64,000 nt of DNA from Ga0077536 sp035325705 (GCA_035325705.1 DAOKZI010000015.1:48045-112044); one strand, 5' to 3'. Positions 1 to 8,860 are shown, numbered from the stretch's first letter. Notes: a model not told the origin generated them from the sequence alone. Numbers and translations: made by a program.

Positions 1-325
1 CGTCGATGCGCCCGAGGATCTGCGAGGCGTTGCCGCCGGTGACGCGGTTCAGGATGGCCGCGTTCGCGCCCGGCTGCACGAACTGCACGTATTCCTGGCC
101 GTCGACCGAGAAGCCGTGCCAGTTGACGATCGCGCTGCTGCTGCCCTGGGTGACGGTGGTGGTGTTCGCGTCCGGTCGCGTGACGCCGACCGTGCCCTGC
201 ACGATCTGTTCGCCACTGGGGCCGGCGAGCGCGAGCCCGGGCATCAGCGCGAGCGCCGTCCAGCCGTAGTGCCGGCGGATCGCGGCGGCCAGCGGGTTCA
301 TCGAGGGACGGGCGTAGGCGGACAT
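1..325 (-). CDS. Filamentous haemagglutinin-type TpsA exoprotein, N-terminal part (runs off the window)
   Basis: The first 108 codons of a large secreted exoprotein are visible; the rest lies beyond base 1. Translation from the ATG at 325 gives a long signal-peptide-like leader ending in GLALAG. The start of a TPS (haemagglutination activity) domain follows: IVNWHGFSVDG, VQFVQPGANAAILNRVTGG and SQILGRID match the conserved NWxxFS...VxFxQP...LNRV...I.G pattern. In this family the TPS domain is recognised in the periplasm by the POTRA domains of the partner TpsB, which is encoded 120 bp upstream on the same strand. Whether the passenger is an adhesin, haemolysin or contact-dependent toxin cannot be seen here. 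Confidence 0.88.
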   Translation of the reverse strand, partial: MSAYARPSMNPLAAAIRRHYGWTALALMPGLALAGPSGEQIVQGTVGVTRPDANTTTVTQGSSSAIVNWHGFSVDGQEYVQFVQPGANAAILNRVTGGNASQILGRID

Positions 326-445
326 TCGGATAACCCCCATGCCGGTCGACCGGCCGTTCCTGTTCCCACGCCCGCGATGCTAGCGGGCGGCCGTCGGGCG
401 TCTGTGACGGATCGCGCACGCCGTCCGGCGGCGATCCGCAGGCTG

Positions 446-2164
446 TCAAAAATTTGCAGTGATGCCGGTCCAGAAGCGCAGGCCGTCATCATCGTCCGAG
501 GCCTCGTGCCGCCCCAGCGGGTAGGCCAGCGTCGCATCGACCGCGACGTGACCGAAGGCAAAGGCCTGATAGCCGACGCCGACGCCCGTCAGCGATTCGC
601 TGCGCTCGACGCCGAGCCGGTGATGATTCTTGCGGTAGACGCGGCCGGTGTCGACGAACGCCTTCAGGCGCTGGTTATAGAGACCGGGGAACATGTTCAC
701 CGGGTGCTGCAGCTCGCCCGTCGCTGTGTAGCCGCGATCGCCGGCGAGCTCCGAGGACGGATACGCACGCACGCCGTTCGGCCCGCCGATGCGGAACTGC
801 TCGAGATCGTTCAGCGGATCCGGCGAGGCGACGGCGCTGAAGCGCGCGAAACCGGCGAGCTGCTGCCACAGCCGGCGATAGTGGCTGAGATCGATCTGGA
901 GCTTCGCGGTCTGGGCGTTGTTCTCGAGACTGGTGTCGAAGCCCGACTGCTCGGGATTGACGTCGGCGCGCCGTTCGGGGCGGTCGAAGTTGGTCGACAG
1001 CGACGCGCCCAGCGTGCTGAAGCTGCCGTCCGGCCCGGTGTAGTTGAACAGCGCCGTGAACACCGCGAGCCCCATGTCGAGATTGCGGCGATCGGGCGGG
1101 CCATCATCGACGAACTGCGTGGTCTGCCGCGTGACCGAGCGATCGTAGCCGAGGCCGAGGAACAGGTTCTTGTTCTGCGCCCGCCACACCGGGTGCAGCA
1201 CGGTGATCCCGAAGTTGTCGCCTTCGCCGTCGATGTCGAAGGTCTCGAAGCCGGGCCCGAGCTTCTTCTCGTCGACCGCGTAGTCGAAGCTCGAGTAATA
1301 CACTTCCGCGCGCGTGCCCCAGGCGCTCACCGGCAGGCTGTACGCGAGGCGACCGTAGTGCATCAGATCGGCCTCGGCGTAGACGCCCGAGAACGCAAGC
1401 TGATCGCCGATGCCGAGCATGCCGTTCAGCGCGGCATCGGCTTGCACGCGCCACTCGCCGATGCTCTCGCGCCCGTAGTTGTTGAGGCCGATCGAAGCGT
1501 CGTAGCGCTTTTCGGTGGCGTCCAGCACGAGATCGGAGGTCCCGAATTCCTTGCCCGGCTGCAGCACCGCGCGCGCATCCACGCCGGGCAGATCGTTGAG
1601 CAGCAGCACTTCGCGCTCCAGCGGCACGGTGCGCACGACCGCGCCGGGCTGCAGCTCGTTCATCTGCCAGCGCACCAGCCGCTCCCGGGTGCGTCGCAAA
1701 CCCTGGGTGCTGATGTCGCCGAGCTTGCCTTCGATCACTTCGAAGGTGATCACCCCGGAGCTGACCTGCTGCTCGGGCACATAGGCGGAGGCGAGCGTGT
1801 AGCCGTGCGTGCGGTAGTAGCGGGTGATCAAATCGGCGACGTCGTAGATCTCGAGCAGCGTCAGGCGCTGGCCGACGTAGGGCGCCACGAGGGGCTGGAG
1901 CTCGTCGCTGCCGATGGCGCTGTTGCCGACGATGTCGAAGCGCTGCACCAGGATCCGGCGTCCCCCGGCCGGGACGCCGGCCGCGAGCGAAGGCGCGGCC
2001 GGCGCTTGCAGCTTGTCCGGCGGCGTCGCGGGCAGCGTCGGACGCGTGCGGAACTCATCGCGCACCACGCCGGGACTCACGCCCTGTGCCCGCAGCGGGC
2101 TCGTCGGCAGCGCCCCGAGCAGCATGGCGATGAAAGGCAGGAGGCGCGCTACGGTCCGTGTCAC
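446..2164 (-). CDS. Two-partner secretion outer-membrane transporter TpsB (FhaC/ShlB family)
   Basis: A 572-aa Omp85-superfamily transporter that exports its TpsA partner across the outer membrane. A Sec signal peptide ends near residue 27 (SPLRAQG). A POTRA domain of the ShlB type spans about residues 70-146 (VQRFDIVGNSAI...GYTLASAYVPEQQ), a second POTRA-like region follows to about 215, and the rest is the haemolysin-activator beta-barrel. The motif GPNGVRAYPSSE corresponds to the conserved VRGY/F loop-6 region, with an Ala after Arg instead of Gly. Length is normal for FhaC or ShlB. The downstream gene is the TpsA exoprotein. A strong promoter (2218-2245) lies just upstream. Confidence 0.92.
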   Translation of the reverse strand: MTRTVARLLPFIAMLLGALPTSPLRAQGVSPGVVRDEFRTRPTLPATPPDKLQAPAAPSLAAGVPAGGRRILVQRFDIVGNSAIGSDELQPLVAPYVGQRLTLLEIYDVADLITRYYRTHGYTLASAYVPEQQVSSGVITFEVIEGKLGDISTQGLRRTRERLVRWQMNELQPGAVVRTVPLEREVLLLNDLPGVDARAVLQPGKEFGTSDLVLDATEKRYDASIGLNNYGRESIGEWRVQADAALNGMLGIGDQLAFSGVYAEADLMHYGRLAYSLPVSAWGTRAEVYYSSFDYAVDEKKLGPGFETFDIDGEGDNFGITVLHPVWRAQNKNLFLGLGYDRSVTRQTTQFVDDGPPDRRNLDMGLAVFTALFNYTGPDGSFSTLGASLSTNFDRPERRADVNPEQSGFDTSLENNAQTAKLQIDLSHYRRLWQQLAGFARFSAVASPDPLNDLEQFRIGGPNGVRAYPSSELAGDRGYTATGELQHPVNMFPGLYNQRLKAFVDTGRVYRKNHHRLGVERSESLTGVGVGYQAFAFGHVAVDATLAYPLGRHEASDDDDGLRFWTGITANF

Positions 2165-2217
2165 GGCATGGTGCTCGTCTGGCAGAGGGCGGGGCCGGAA
2201 ATTTGCTGACAGCCTGA

Positions 2218-2245
2218 ATTATAAACATCATCTAAGGTATTGCAA
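2218..2245 (-). promoter_or_regulatory. Strong sigma70-type promoter for tpsB
   Basis: On the minus strand TTGCAA (2245-2240), a 16-bp spacer and a perfect TATAAT (2223-2218) lie about 50 bp upstream of the TpsB ATG. The stretch is conspicuously AT-rich in a GC-rich genome. The -35 box sits inside the last codons of the glycosyltransferase gene, so tpsB can be transcribed independently of it. Identified by eye; not experimentally shown. Confidence 0.7.
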
Positions 2246-3440
2246 ATTCATCGATTTTAGGAGCCGAATCCAGGCCGAGCCTGGCCTGCATCCGGGCCGC
2301 GGCCGCGTCCTCGCCGAGACCGGCATAGCGCGCGGCGAAGCGCTCCGCCGCGCGCCGGAAGTCGCGCCGGTGGAGGACGGCGCGCAGCTTGGCCAGTAGA
2401 TCGCCGGGCGCGCGGCGCGGCGCGGAGAGCCCGGCGCCGAGCATCTCCAGCCGCCGGCCCACCAGGTATTTCTCCAAGGTGTAAGGCAGCACGAGCTGCG
2501 GCTTGCCGGCCAGCAGGAAGGCCATCATCGAATTGAGATTCGCGTTGCTGAGATAGGCATCGGCCTGCACCGCGGCCTGTGCGAGATCGACCGGCTCGGG
2601 CATCCACACCGCCGTCGGCGCGAGCGCCCTCATCGCCGGCGTGACGCCCGGCGCGTAGAGGCACAGCCGCACGCCCAGCGCCGCCGCCGCGGCCAGCACT
2701 TCGGACAGCAGCACCGTCGGTTCGAGATAGCCGAAGACGCGCGGCCCTAGGCCCGGCGGCCACACCGGCGCGATCCCGAACCCGGCGCTGGGCCAGGCGC
2801 CGAGATAGTCGGCGCCCGGTCGTTCGTAGACGTGATCGAATTCGGCGAAGGACTGCACGAACTGATCGTCACCGAGCAGGACGTCGGCGACGCTGCCCGC
2901 CGGCCGCCCACCGCAGGCGCGCAGCGCGGCATCGAGCTGCGCGAGGAGACGCGCTTCGCTCGCCGCGAGCGCGGCCCGATCCGCGGCCAGCCAGTAGCGC
3001 AGCGGCGGTAGCGGGCTCAGCGGCGGCGGCAGGCAGAAGCCGTTGCCGGCGGCGATCGCGCGCAGGCCGAGCACGCGCGTCGCGAGCACCGCGGTCGGCG
3101 CGTAGTCGGCGATGACGAGATCGGGCGCGCGCTCGCGCAGCAGCCCGCACCACGCGGCGAGACGGGTCCTGAGCTGCGCGGGATCGGCGAAGCCGCTGTT
3201 CAGCAGCACCTCCGCAACGCTGTTCGGCGACTTCACCCGCGCCGCGGGCGGGGTTTCGTCCCAGGGCGCGGCGGCGACGGCGACGGGCCAGGCGGCGAAG
3301 ACCTGCGCCGCGCGCGCGGCCTCGCGCGCAATGAAGCTGATGCGATGACCCGACGCGCACAGCCGCGCAATCAGACGGCGATAGCGCACGAGATGGCCGA
3401 GCCCGCCGCCGAGCTCCCAGGCGAATACCACGTGCGCCAC
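2232..3440 (-). CDS. GT-B fold glycosyltransferase (UGT/MGT-like, family GT1/GT28 type)
   Basis: A 402-aa protein with the two-domain layout of UDP-glycosyltransferases. The N-terminus has the glycine-rich loop WELGGGLGHLVRYRRL, and the C-terminal half has SNANLNSMMAFLLAGKPQLV followed by LPYTLEKYLVGRRLEMLGAG. This matches the GT1/GT28 donor-binding region (Gly/Asn-rich, xxGxPxxxxP, R-x-E/D-x-x-G-x-G). The donor and acceptor are unknown. It lies immediately upstream of tpsB on the same strand with 67 bp between, so it could modify the TpsA exoprotein or an envelope glycan; that link is inference from position. Its start is 80 bp from the divergent ypjD gene. Confidence 0.7.
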   Translation of the reverse strand: MAHVVFAWELGGGLGHLVRYRRLIARLCASGHRISFIAREAARAAQVFAAWPVAVAAAPWDETPPAARVKSPNSVAEVLLNSGFADPAQLRTRLAAWCGLLRERAPDLVIADYAPTAVLATRVLGLRAIAAGNGFCLPPPLSPLPPLRYWLAADRAALAASEARLLAQLDAALRACGGRPAGSVADVLLGDDQFVQSFAEFDHVYERPGADYLGAWPSAGFGIAPVWPPGLGPRVFGYLEPTVLLSEVLAAAAALGVRLCLYAPGVTPAMRALAPTAVWMPEPVDLAQAAVQADAYLSNANLNSMMAFLLAGKPQLVLPYTLEKYLVGRRLEMLGAGLSAPRRAPGDLLAKLRAVLHRRDFRRAAERFAARYAGLGEDAAAARMQARLGLDSAPKIDEFAIP

Positions 3441-3520
3441 GGGATCAGCCTCGCGCGCAGGCGCCGGGCGGCCGTCCTGTCGCCTCGCGGCGCGGGCTTA
3501 TACAATGGCAGCCGACCCTC

Positions 3521-4330
3521 ATGCGTGCAGCTTCGATGCTCATGATCCTTGCCAATCTGACGGCGATCGCGACCTACATCGGCGCCGCCTTCGGGCTCGC
3601 GCGCTGGCCGACACCGGGGCAGCATCGCAAGCTGTGTCTGAGTCTCCTCGCGCTCGCCGTCGCCGCGCACGCCGCCGGCCTGTGGCCCAGCACGGTGATG
3701 GCCGAGGGCCTGAATTTCAGTGTATTCAACGCCGGTTCGCTCGTCGCCTGGTGCATCGCGCTCGCGATCCTCGTGCTGCTGCTGAAGCTGCGGCCGGTGG
3801 AAAGCCTGGCCGTCGCAGTGCTGCCGCTGGTGGCCGGGGCGGTCGTCATCGAGCTCGCGTTTCCGAACACGCGCGATGTGATCTCGCACGTCCCGGCCGG
3901 CCTGCGGCTGCACATCGCGCTCGCGATCGTCGCCTACAGCCTGTTCGCGATCGCGACCCTGCAGGCCTTCTTCCTCGCCTTCGCCGATCGCAAGCTGCGC
4001 CGGCATCAGCCGGTGCTGCATTTCCTGCCGCCGCTGCCGGCGATGGAAGCGGTGATGTTCCAGCTCACGCTGATGGCCTTCGTGCTGCTGACGGTGAGCC
4101 TCGTGCTCGGCGCGATCTACATCGCCGACATCGGCGCCCAGCATCTCGCGCACAAGATCGTCTTTTCGGTGCTGGCGTGGGGCGTGTTCGCGACGCTGGT
4201 CGCGGGGCGCTGGCATTTCGGCTGGCGCGGGCGCCATGCGATCCGCTACGTGACCGCCGGTTTCGCGCTGCTGGCGCTGGCGTTCTTCGGCACCAAGATC
4301 GTGCTCGAGCTGATCCTGCACCGGATCTGA
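3521..4330 (+). CDS. ypjD: Inner membrane protein YpjD, CcsA/HemX-like cytochrome c assembly family
   Basis: A 269-aa polytopic membrane protein with about eight hydrophobic segments and the CcsA/CcmC-type assembly domain (region LRLHIALAIVAYSLFAIATL with a conserved His; FVLLTVSLVLGAIY). The size agrees with YpjD (about 265 aa). In many proteobacteria ypjD sits next to ffh and a CorC/HlyC transporter gene; here the transporter follows 18 bp downstream, which supports the identification. The biochemical role is not established. A haem-handling role is suggested by family only. An ATG 15 codons further in (MLMILANL begins at codon 6) is a possible alternative start. A TATACAAT sequence at 3499-3506 could be its -10 element. 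Confidence 0.8.
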   Translation: MRAASMLMILANLTAIATYIGAAFGLARWPTPGQHRKLCLSLLALAVAAHAAGLWPSTVMAEGLNFSVFNAGSLVAWCIALAILVLLLKLRPVESLAVAVLPLVAGAVVIELAFPNTRDVISHVPAGLRLHIALAIVAYSLFAIATLQAFFLAFADRKLRRHQPVLHFLPPLPAMEAVMFQLTLMAFVLLTVSLVLGAIYIADIGAQHLAHKIVFSVLAWGVFATLVAGRWHFGWRGRHAIRYVTAGFALLALAFFGTKIVLELILHRI

Positions 4331-4348
4331 GGGTCGGGACGGCCGCGC

Positions 4349-5644
4349 TTGGAGCACTATTCGATTTATCACCTGGTGGGGGCGCTGCTCGTCCTCATCC
4401 TGCTGGCGGCGTGGTTCTCCGCGGCGGAGACGGCGGTGATGGCGCTGAACCGCCAGCGCCTGCGCCAGCTCGCCGAGAGCGGCCACGCCGGCGCGAGCCG
4501 CGTGCAGCGCCTGCTGCGCGAGCCCGAGCGCTACCTCGGCCTGGTGCTGCTCGGCAATCGTTTCGTCCTCATCCTGCTGACGCAGATCGCGACCCTCGCC
4601 GCCCTGCACTGGTTCGGCGATCTGAACCTCCTCCTCGTCACCGGCGCCGTCACGCTGGTCGTCGTGCTGTTCGCCGAGCTCGTCCCGAAGTCGGCCGCGG
4701 CCGCCCATGCGGAGCAGATCGCCTACCCCTCGTCGCTGCTGCTCGCGCCGCTGCTGCAGCTCCTGCAGCCGCTGCTCGCCGCGCTGAGCGGACTCTCGCG
4801 CCTGTGGCTGCGCGCGGAGACCGCGAGCCACGCGCGCGATCCCGCGGATCGCGAGGAGCTGCGCACGGCGATGCGCGAAGCCGGCGCGCTGATCCCGCAG
4901 CAGCATCGCGACATGCTGTTCGGCCTGCTCGATCTCGAGGACGTGACGGTCGAGGACATCATGGTGCCGCGCGCCGACATCGTCGCCATCGATCTCGACA
5001 CGCCCTGGGTCGACATCGCCGAGCAGCTCAAATCCTGCCGTCACACGCGCGTGCCCTGCTATCGCGGCACGCTCGATCACGTCGTCGGCATCCTGCACAT
5101 GCGCAATCTGAGCCGTCTGTTCCGTCCCTCGGCGGAGCTCGACGCGACGCAGCTCGAGGCGCTGCTGACGCCCGCGCATTTCGTGCCGGTGAAAGCGAAT
5201 CTCTATGCCCAGCTCGTCAACTTCCAGCGCGATCGCCAGCGTCTGGCGCTGGTCGTCGACGAGTACGGCGAGATCGAGGGCCTGGTGACGATCGACGATC
5301 TGCTCGAACAGGTCGTCGGCAAGTTCACGACCGTGCCGCAGTTCGGCGTGCGCGAGGTCTATCGTCAAGCCGACGGCAGCTTCGTCGTCGACGGTACGGC
5401 CAATGTGCGCGAGCTCAATCGCGCCTTCGGCTGGACGCTGCCCGAGCACGGCCCGAAGACCTTGAACGGCCTCATCCTCGAAGCGCTCGAAGACATCCCG
5501 GACGCCGGCACCAGCCTGCGCATCGGCGACTACACGATCGAGGTCGTCCACAGCAGCGAGCACGCCGTGCGCAGCGCGCGCGTGTTCCCGCCGATCGCCG
5601 CGCCCCCCGCCGCACCCGCACCCGGCGCTGAGGATTCTTTGTAG
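4349..5644 (+). CDS. CNNM/CorC (HlyC/CorC, YfjD-type) divalent cation transporter
   Basis: A 431-aa inner-membrane protein. An N-terminal CNNM (DUF21) transmembrane domain (residues 1-170; AAWFSAAETAVMALNR motif) is followed by paired CBS domains (EDIMVPRADIVAIDLD near residue 205; VVDEYGEIEGLVTIDDLLEQ near 305-320) and a C-terminal CorC_HlyC domain (about 345-415). The family is linked to Mg2+/Co2+ efflux or homeostasis. The start is a TTG at 4349; no ATG or GTG lies close enough to keep the first transmembrane segment, and the MEHYSIYHLVGALLVL start is typical. Likely co-transcribed with ypjD. Confidence 0.88.
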   Translation: MEHYSIYHLVGALLVLILLAAWFSAAETAVMALNRQRLRQLAESGHAGASRVQRLLREPERYLGLVLLGNRFVLILLTQIATLAALHWFGDLNLLLVTGAVTLVVVLFAELVPKSAAAAHAEQIAYPSSLLLAPLLQLLQPLLAALSGLSRLWLRAETASHARDPADREELRTAMREAGALIPQQHRDMLFGLLDLEDVTVEDIMVPRADIVAIDLDTPWVDIAEQLKSCRHTRVPCYRGTLDHVVGILHMRNLSRLFRPSAELDATQLEALLTPAHFVPVKANLYAQLVNFQRDRQRLALVVDEYGEIEGLVTIDDLLEQVVGKFTTVPQFGVREVYRQADGSFVVDGTANVRELNRAFGWTLPEHGPKTLNGLILEALEDIPDAGTSLRIGDYTIEVVHSSEHAVRSARVFPPIAAPPAAPAPGAEDSL

Positions 5645-5898
5645 CTTGCTACGTCTCGCTCGCGAAGATTTCCGCCGCCGCGGTTCCACTGCGAGCCGCG
5701 GTGTGGTTACACTCCTGCCTCGGGTGCTCGTGGCCGTCGGTGTCGCCATGAGCAGGCAACGTGCAGGTCGGGCCGCCGCACGGGATGCCCCGTGCCCATG
5801 TCGCCCATGCGTTCCCGCGCCCCTTCGTGCGGCCTTGCCGTCGCGCTCGTCCCCCGCCGTGTCCCCGCCCGCGTTCGTCGCCTCGCGGAGGCCCGCAC

Positions 5899-7185
5899 AT
5901 GGTGACCGCCCTCGTCGCGATCTTCGTCGTCGCCTACGCCGCCATCGCCTTCGAACATCCGCTGCGCATCAACAAGTCGGCCTCGGCGCTGATCGGCGCC
6001 GGCCTGATGTGGACGCTCTACGCGACCCTCACCGCCGATCACGCCGAAGTCGGGCACCAGCTCGGCGAATCCATCATGGGGACGGCGCAGATCGTCTTCT
6101 TCCTGATGGGCGCGATGACCATCGTCGAGGTGATCGACGCCCACAACGGCTTCGAAGTCATCACGAACAGGATCCGGACCACGACGCTGACCTCGCTGAT
6201 GTGGCTGGTCGGCGGCGTGAGCTTCTTCCTCAGCGCCGCGCTCGACAATCTCACCACGACGATCGTGATGATCTCGCTGATGCGCAAGCTGCTCGCGCAG
6301 CACGAGGATAGGCTGTTCTTCGCCGGCATCATCGTCATTGCCGCGAATGCCGGCGGCGCCTGGTCGCCGATCGGCGACGTGACGACGACCATGCTGTGGA
6401 TCGGCGGCCAGATCACCACGCTGTCCATCATGCAGTCGGTGTTCCTGCCGGCGGTGGTCAATCTCGTGGTGCCGCTGGCGGTGACCGCCTTCTTCCTGCG
6501 CGGCAGGCTGGTGATCGCCCCCGCCGCGAGCGTGCACGAGCGCGGCGCGCCCAACACCACGGAGTTCGAACGCAAGCTGATGTTCTACCTCGGCATCGGG
6601 ATCCTGGTCGCGGTGCCGGTATTCAAGACGCTCACGCATCTCCCGCCGTTCATGGGAGTGCTGTTCGGCCTCGGTCTTCTATGGCTGGTCGGCGATCTGG
6701 TGCACCGGCACAAGGAGGACATCGACAAGCAGCACCTGACCCTCGCGCATGCGCTGAGCCGCATCGACATGGGCTCGATCGTGTTCTTCGTCGGCATCCT
6801 GCTCGCGGTCGCGACGCTGGAGCACACGCAGGTGCTGAGCGCTCTCGCGCAGTACCTGGACGAGACCATCGGCCGGCAGGATCTGATCGTCCTCATCATC
6901 GGGATCGCGAGCGCCATCGTCGACAACGTCCCGCTCGTGGCAGCCGCGATGGGCATGTACAGCCTCGCCGACTATCCGCCCGATCACTTCCTGTGGAGCT
7001 TCCTCGCCTACTGCGCCGGCACCGGCGGCTCGATCCTGATCATCGGCTCGGCGGCCGGCGTCGCGGCGATGGGCCTCGAGCGCATCCACTTCTTCTGGTA
7101 CGTGCAACGGATCAGCGGCCTTGCGCTGATCGGCTATCTGGCGGGCGCGGGCGTCTATCTGCTCCAGTATCGGCTCTTGCACTGA
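5899..7185 (+). CDS. nhaD: NhaD-type Na+/H+ antiporter
   Basis: A 428-aa polytopic membrane protein of the ion transporter superfamily. It contains the NhaD signatures GAMTIVEVIDAHNGF, SAALDNLTTTIVMISL and ANAGGAWSPIGDVTTTMLW, and a second repeat with GIASAIVDNVPLVAAAMGMY. It exchanges Na+ (or Li+) for H+ across the inner membrane. The frame is open 46 codons further upstream, but that extension is Arg/Pro-rich and unlike the family. The ATG at 5899 has a GGAGG-type ribosome binding site 7 nt upstream and opens directly into the first membrane segment, so it is the start chosen. A repeat cluster follows immediately. Confidence 0.9.
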   Translation: MVTALVAIFVVAYAAIAFEHPLRINKSASALIGAGLMWTLYATLTADHAEVGHQLGESIMGTAQIVFFLMGAMTIVEVIDAHNGFEVITNRIRTTTLTSLMWLVGGVSFFLSAALDNLTTTIVMISLMRKLLAQHEDRLFFAGIIVIAANAGGAWSPIGDVTTTMLWIGGQITTLSIMQSVFLPAVVNLVVPLAVTAFFLRGRLVIAPAASVHERGAPNTTEFERKLMFYLGIGILVAVPVFKTLTHLPPFMGVLFGLGLLWLVGDLVHRHKEDIDKQHLTLAHALSRIDMGSIVFFVGILLAVATLEHTQVLSALAQYLDETIGRQDLIVLIIGIASAIVDNVPLVAAAMGMYSLADYPPDHFLWSFLAYCAGTGGSILIIGSAAGVAAMGLERIHFFWYVQRISGLALIGYLAGAGVYLLQYRLLH

Positions 7186-7195
7186 GAGTGCCGTA

Positions 7196-7490
7196 GCTCG
7201 CGGCGATGAAGGAAGCCCAACGGTCATCATGAAAAAGACCTAGCCCTCCAACGCGAACGGCGGTGTCGTAGCCCGGGTGGAGCGCGCAGCGCGTAACCCG
7301 GGATCGGCGCCCGCCATTCTCTCATGCATTAGAGAAGATCCGGCACGGTGAGCGCCGCGTGTGGCCGAAAGACCTTGCGTATCGGACATGCTCGATCCCG
7401 GGTTCCGCTACGCTGCACCCGGGCTACGAGAACCGGCTTGTTGGGCTTCCTTCGTCAGCCCGAGCTACGCCCGATCGATTTCGCAGAACT
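7196..7490. repeat. Composite REP/BIME-like palindromic repeat cluster
   Basis: This 319-bp gap between nhaD and radA holds no gene but nested inverted repeats. The outer arms carry the GAAGGAAGCCCAAC / GTTGGGCTTCCTTC motif (about 7208-7221 and 7439-7452). The inner arms are GTAGCCCGGGTGG...CCCGGGATC (7268-7304) and its inverse GATCCCGGG...CCCGGGCTAC (7394-7427). The segment 7251-7433 is copy A of a longer dispersed repeat whose copy B lies at 40821-40979. Such elements can act as terminators for convergent transcripts; nhaD and radA converge here. Confidence 0.85.
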
Positions 7491-7504
7491 CGAGCGCCCG
7501 CGCT

Positions 7505-8860
7505 TCAGACCTCGCCGAGCGCCTCGGCGAGGCGGGAGACCGCGATCAGATCGAGATCGGCCTGCTTCGGCGCGTTGGCCTTGGGCACGATCGCGCGCTT
7601 GAAGCCGTGCTTGGCCGCCTCGCGCAGGCGCTCCGGCCCGTTCTGCACGGGCCGGATCTCGCCGGCGAGCCCGATCTCGCCGAAGACGACGAGATCGCCC
7701 GGCACGGGGCGATCGCGCAGGCTCGAGAGCACCGCGAGCACCACCGCGAGATCGCCGCCGGTCTCGGTGACGCGCACGCCGCCGACGATGTTGGCGAAGA
7801 CGTCGCAGCCGGCCGTCGACACGCCGCCGTGACGATGCAGCACCGCGAGCAGCATCGCGAGGCGGTTGCCGTCGAGGCCGACCGTCACGCGCCGCGGATT
7901 GCCGAGCGCGCTGCTGTCGACCAGCGCCTGCACCTCGACGAGCAGCGGCCGCGTGCCTTCGCGCGTGACCATCACGACGCTGCCGGCGACGGGCTGCTCG
8001 TGGCGCGAGAGCAGGATCGCCGAGGGATTCGTCACTTCGCGCAAGCCCCGATCGGTCATGCCGAATACGCCGAGCTCGTTGACCGCGCCGAAGCGGTTCT
8101 TGAACGCGCGCACGAGCCGATAGCGGCCGCCGAGCTCGCCTTCGAAGTACAGCACGGCGTCGACCATGTGCTCGAGCACGCGTGGGCCGGCGAGCGCGCC
8201 TTCCTTCGTGACGTGGCCGACGAGATAGACCGCCGTCTGCGTCGCCTTCGCAAAGCGCACGAGCTGCGCCGCGCATTCGCGCACCTGCGCGACGCTGCCG
8301 GGCGCGGAGCTCAGCGCGGGCGTATAGACGGTCTGGATCGAGTCGATCACCAGCACCGAGGGCCGCTCCTGCGTCGCGATCGCGAGCACGCGCTCGATGT
8401 CGGTCTCGGTCAGCAGGCGCAGGTGCTGGCGCGAGAGCTTCAGGCGATCGGCGCGCAGCGCGATCTGTGCCGCGGACTCCTCGCCGCTGACGTAGAGCGT
8501 CGGCACGCCGATCCCGCCGTAGTGCGCGAGGCTCTGCAGCAGCAAGGTCGACTTGCCGATCCCGGGATCGCCGCCGATCAGCACCACCGAGCCCGGCACC
8601 AGGCCGCCGCCGAGCACGCGATCGAGCTCGGACAGGCCCGTCGGCAGGCGCGGCTCCTCGGCCGCCGCGATCTCGGCGAGATCGATCACGCGCGGCGCAT
8701 CGCCGCTGTAGTTCGTGTAGCGCGGCGCCGCGCTGGGGGCCGGCGCGACAAGGGTCTCGACCAGCGTGTTCCACTGGCCGCACTCGCTGCACTGGCCGGC
8801 CCACTTCGAGGCCGTCGCGCCGCACTGCTCGCACTGATACTGGCGCTTCGGCGCCTTCAC
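7505..8860 (-). CDS. radA: DNA repair protein RadA (Sms)
   Basis: A 451-aa RecA-family ATPase that drives branch migration in recombinational repair. It has an N-terminal zinc finger (YQCEQCGATASKWAGQCSEC, near residues 7-26), Walker A GGDPGIGKST (about 98-107), the RadA-specific KNRFGAVNELGVF motif, and a C-terminal Lon protease-like domain (GLDGNRLAMLLAVL...GEIGLAGEIRPV). The GTG at 8860 overlaps the alr stop codon in a GTGA arrangement and gives the normal length. An upstream in-frame ATG would add 36 residues that are really antisense-like alr sequence, so it was rejected. Last gene of the rpsF-to-radA block. Confidence 0.95.
   Translation of the reverse strand: MKAPKRQYQCEQCGATASKWAGQCSECGQWNTLVETLVAPAPSAAPRYTNYSGDAPRVIDLAEIAAAEEPRLPTGLSELDRVLGGGLVPGSVVLIGGDPGIGKSTLLLQSLAHYGGIGVPTLYVSGEESAAQIALRADRLKLSRQHLRLLTETDIERVLAIATQERPSVLVIDSIQTVYTPALSSAPGSVAQVRECAAQLVRFAKATQTAVYLVGHVTKEGALAGPRVLEHMVDAVLYFEGELGGRYRLVRAFKNRFGAVNELGVFGMTDRGLREVTNPSAILLSRHEQPVAGSVVMVTREGTRPLLVEVQALVDSSALGNPRRVTVGLDGNRLAMLLAVLHRHGGVSTAGCDVFANIVGGVRVTETGGDLAVVLAVLSSLRDRPVPGDLVVFGEIGLAGEIRPVQNGPERLREAAKHGFKRAIVPKANAPKQADLDLIAVSRLAEALGEV

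Noticed and set aside
116..2209. A 697-codon plus-strand frame antisense to the TpsB gene
   Set aside because: It is the mirror of a well-supported TpsB gene in GC-rich DNA; the translation is Arg/Ala/Gly/His-rich without any family features.
3371..5749. A 792-codon minus-strand frame opposite ypjD and the CorC gene
   Set aside because: Low-complexity Arg/Gln/His-rich translation, fully opposite two recognised membrane proteins.
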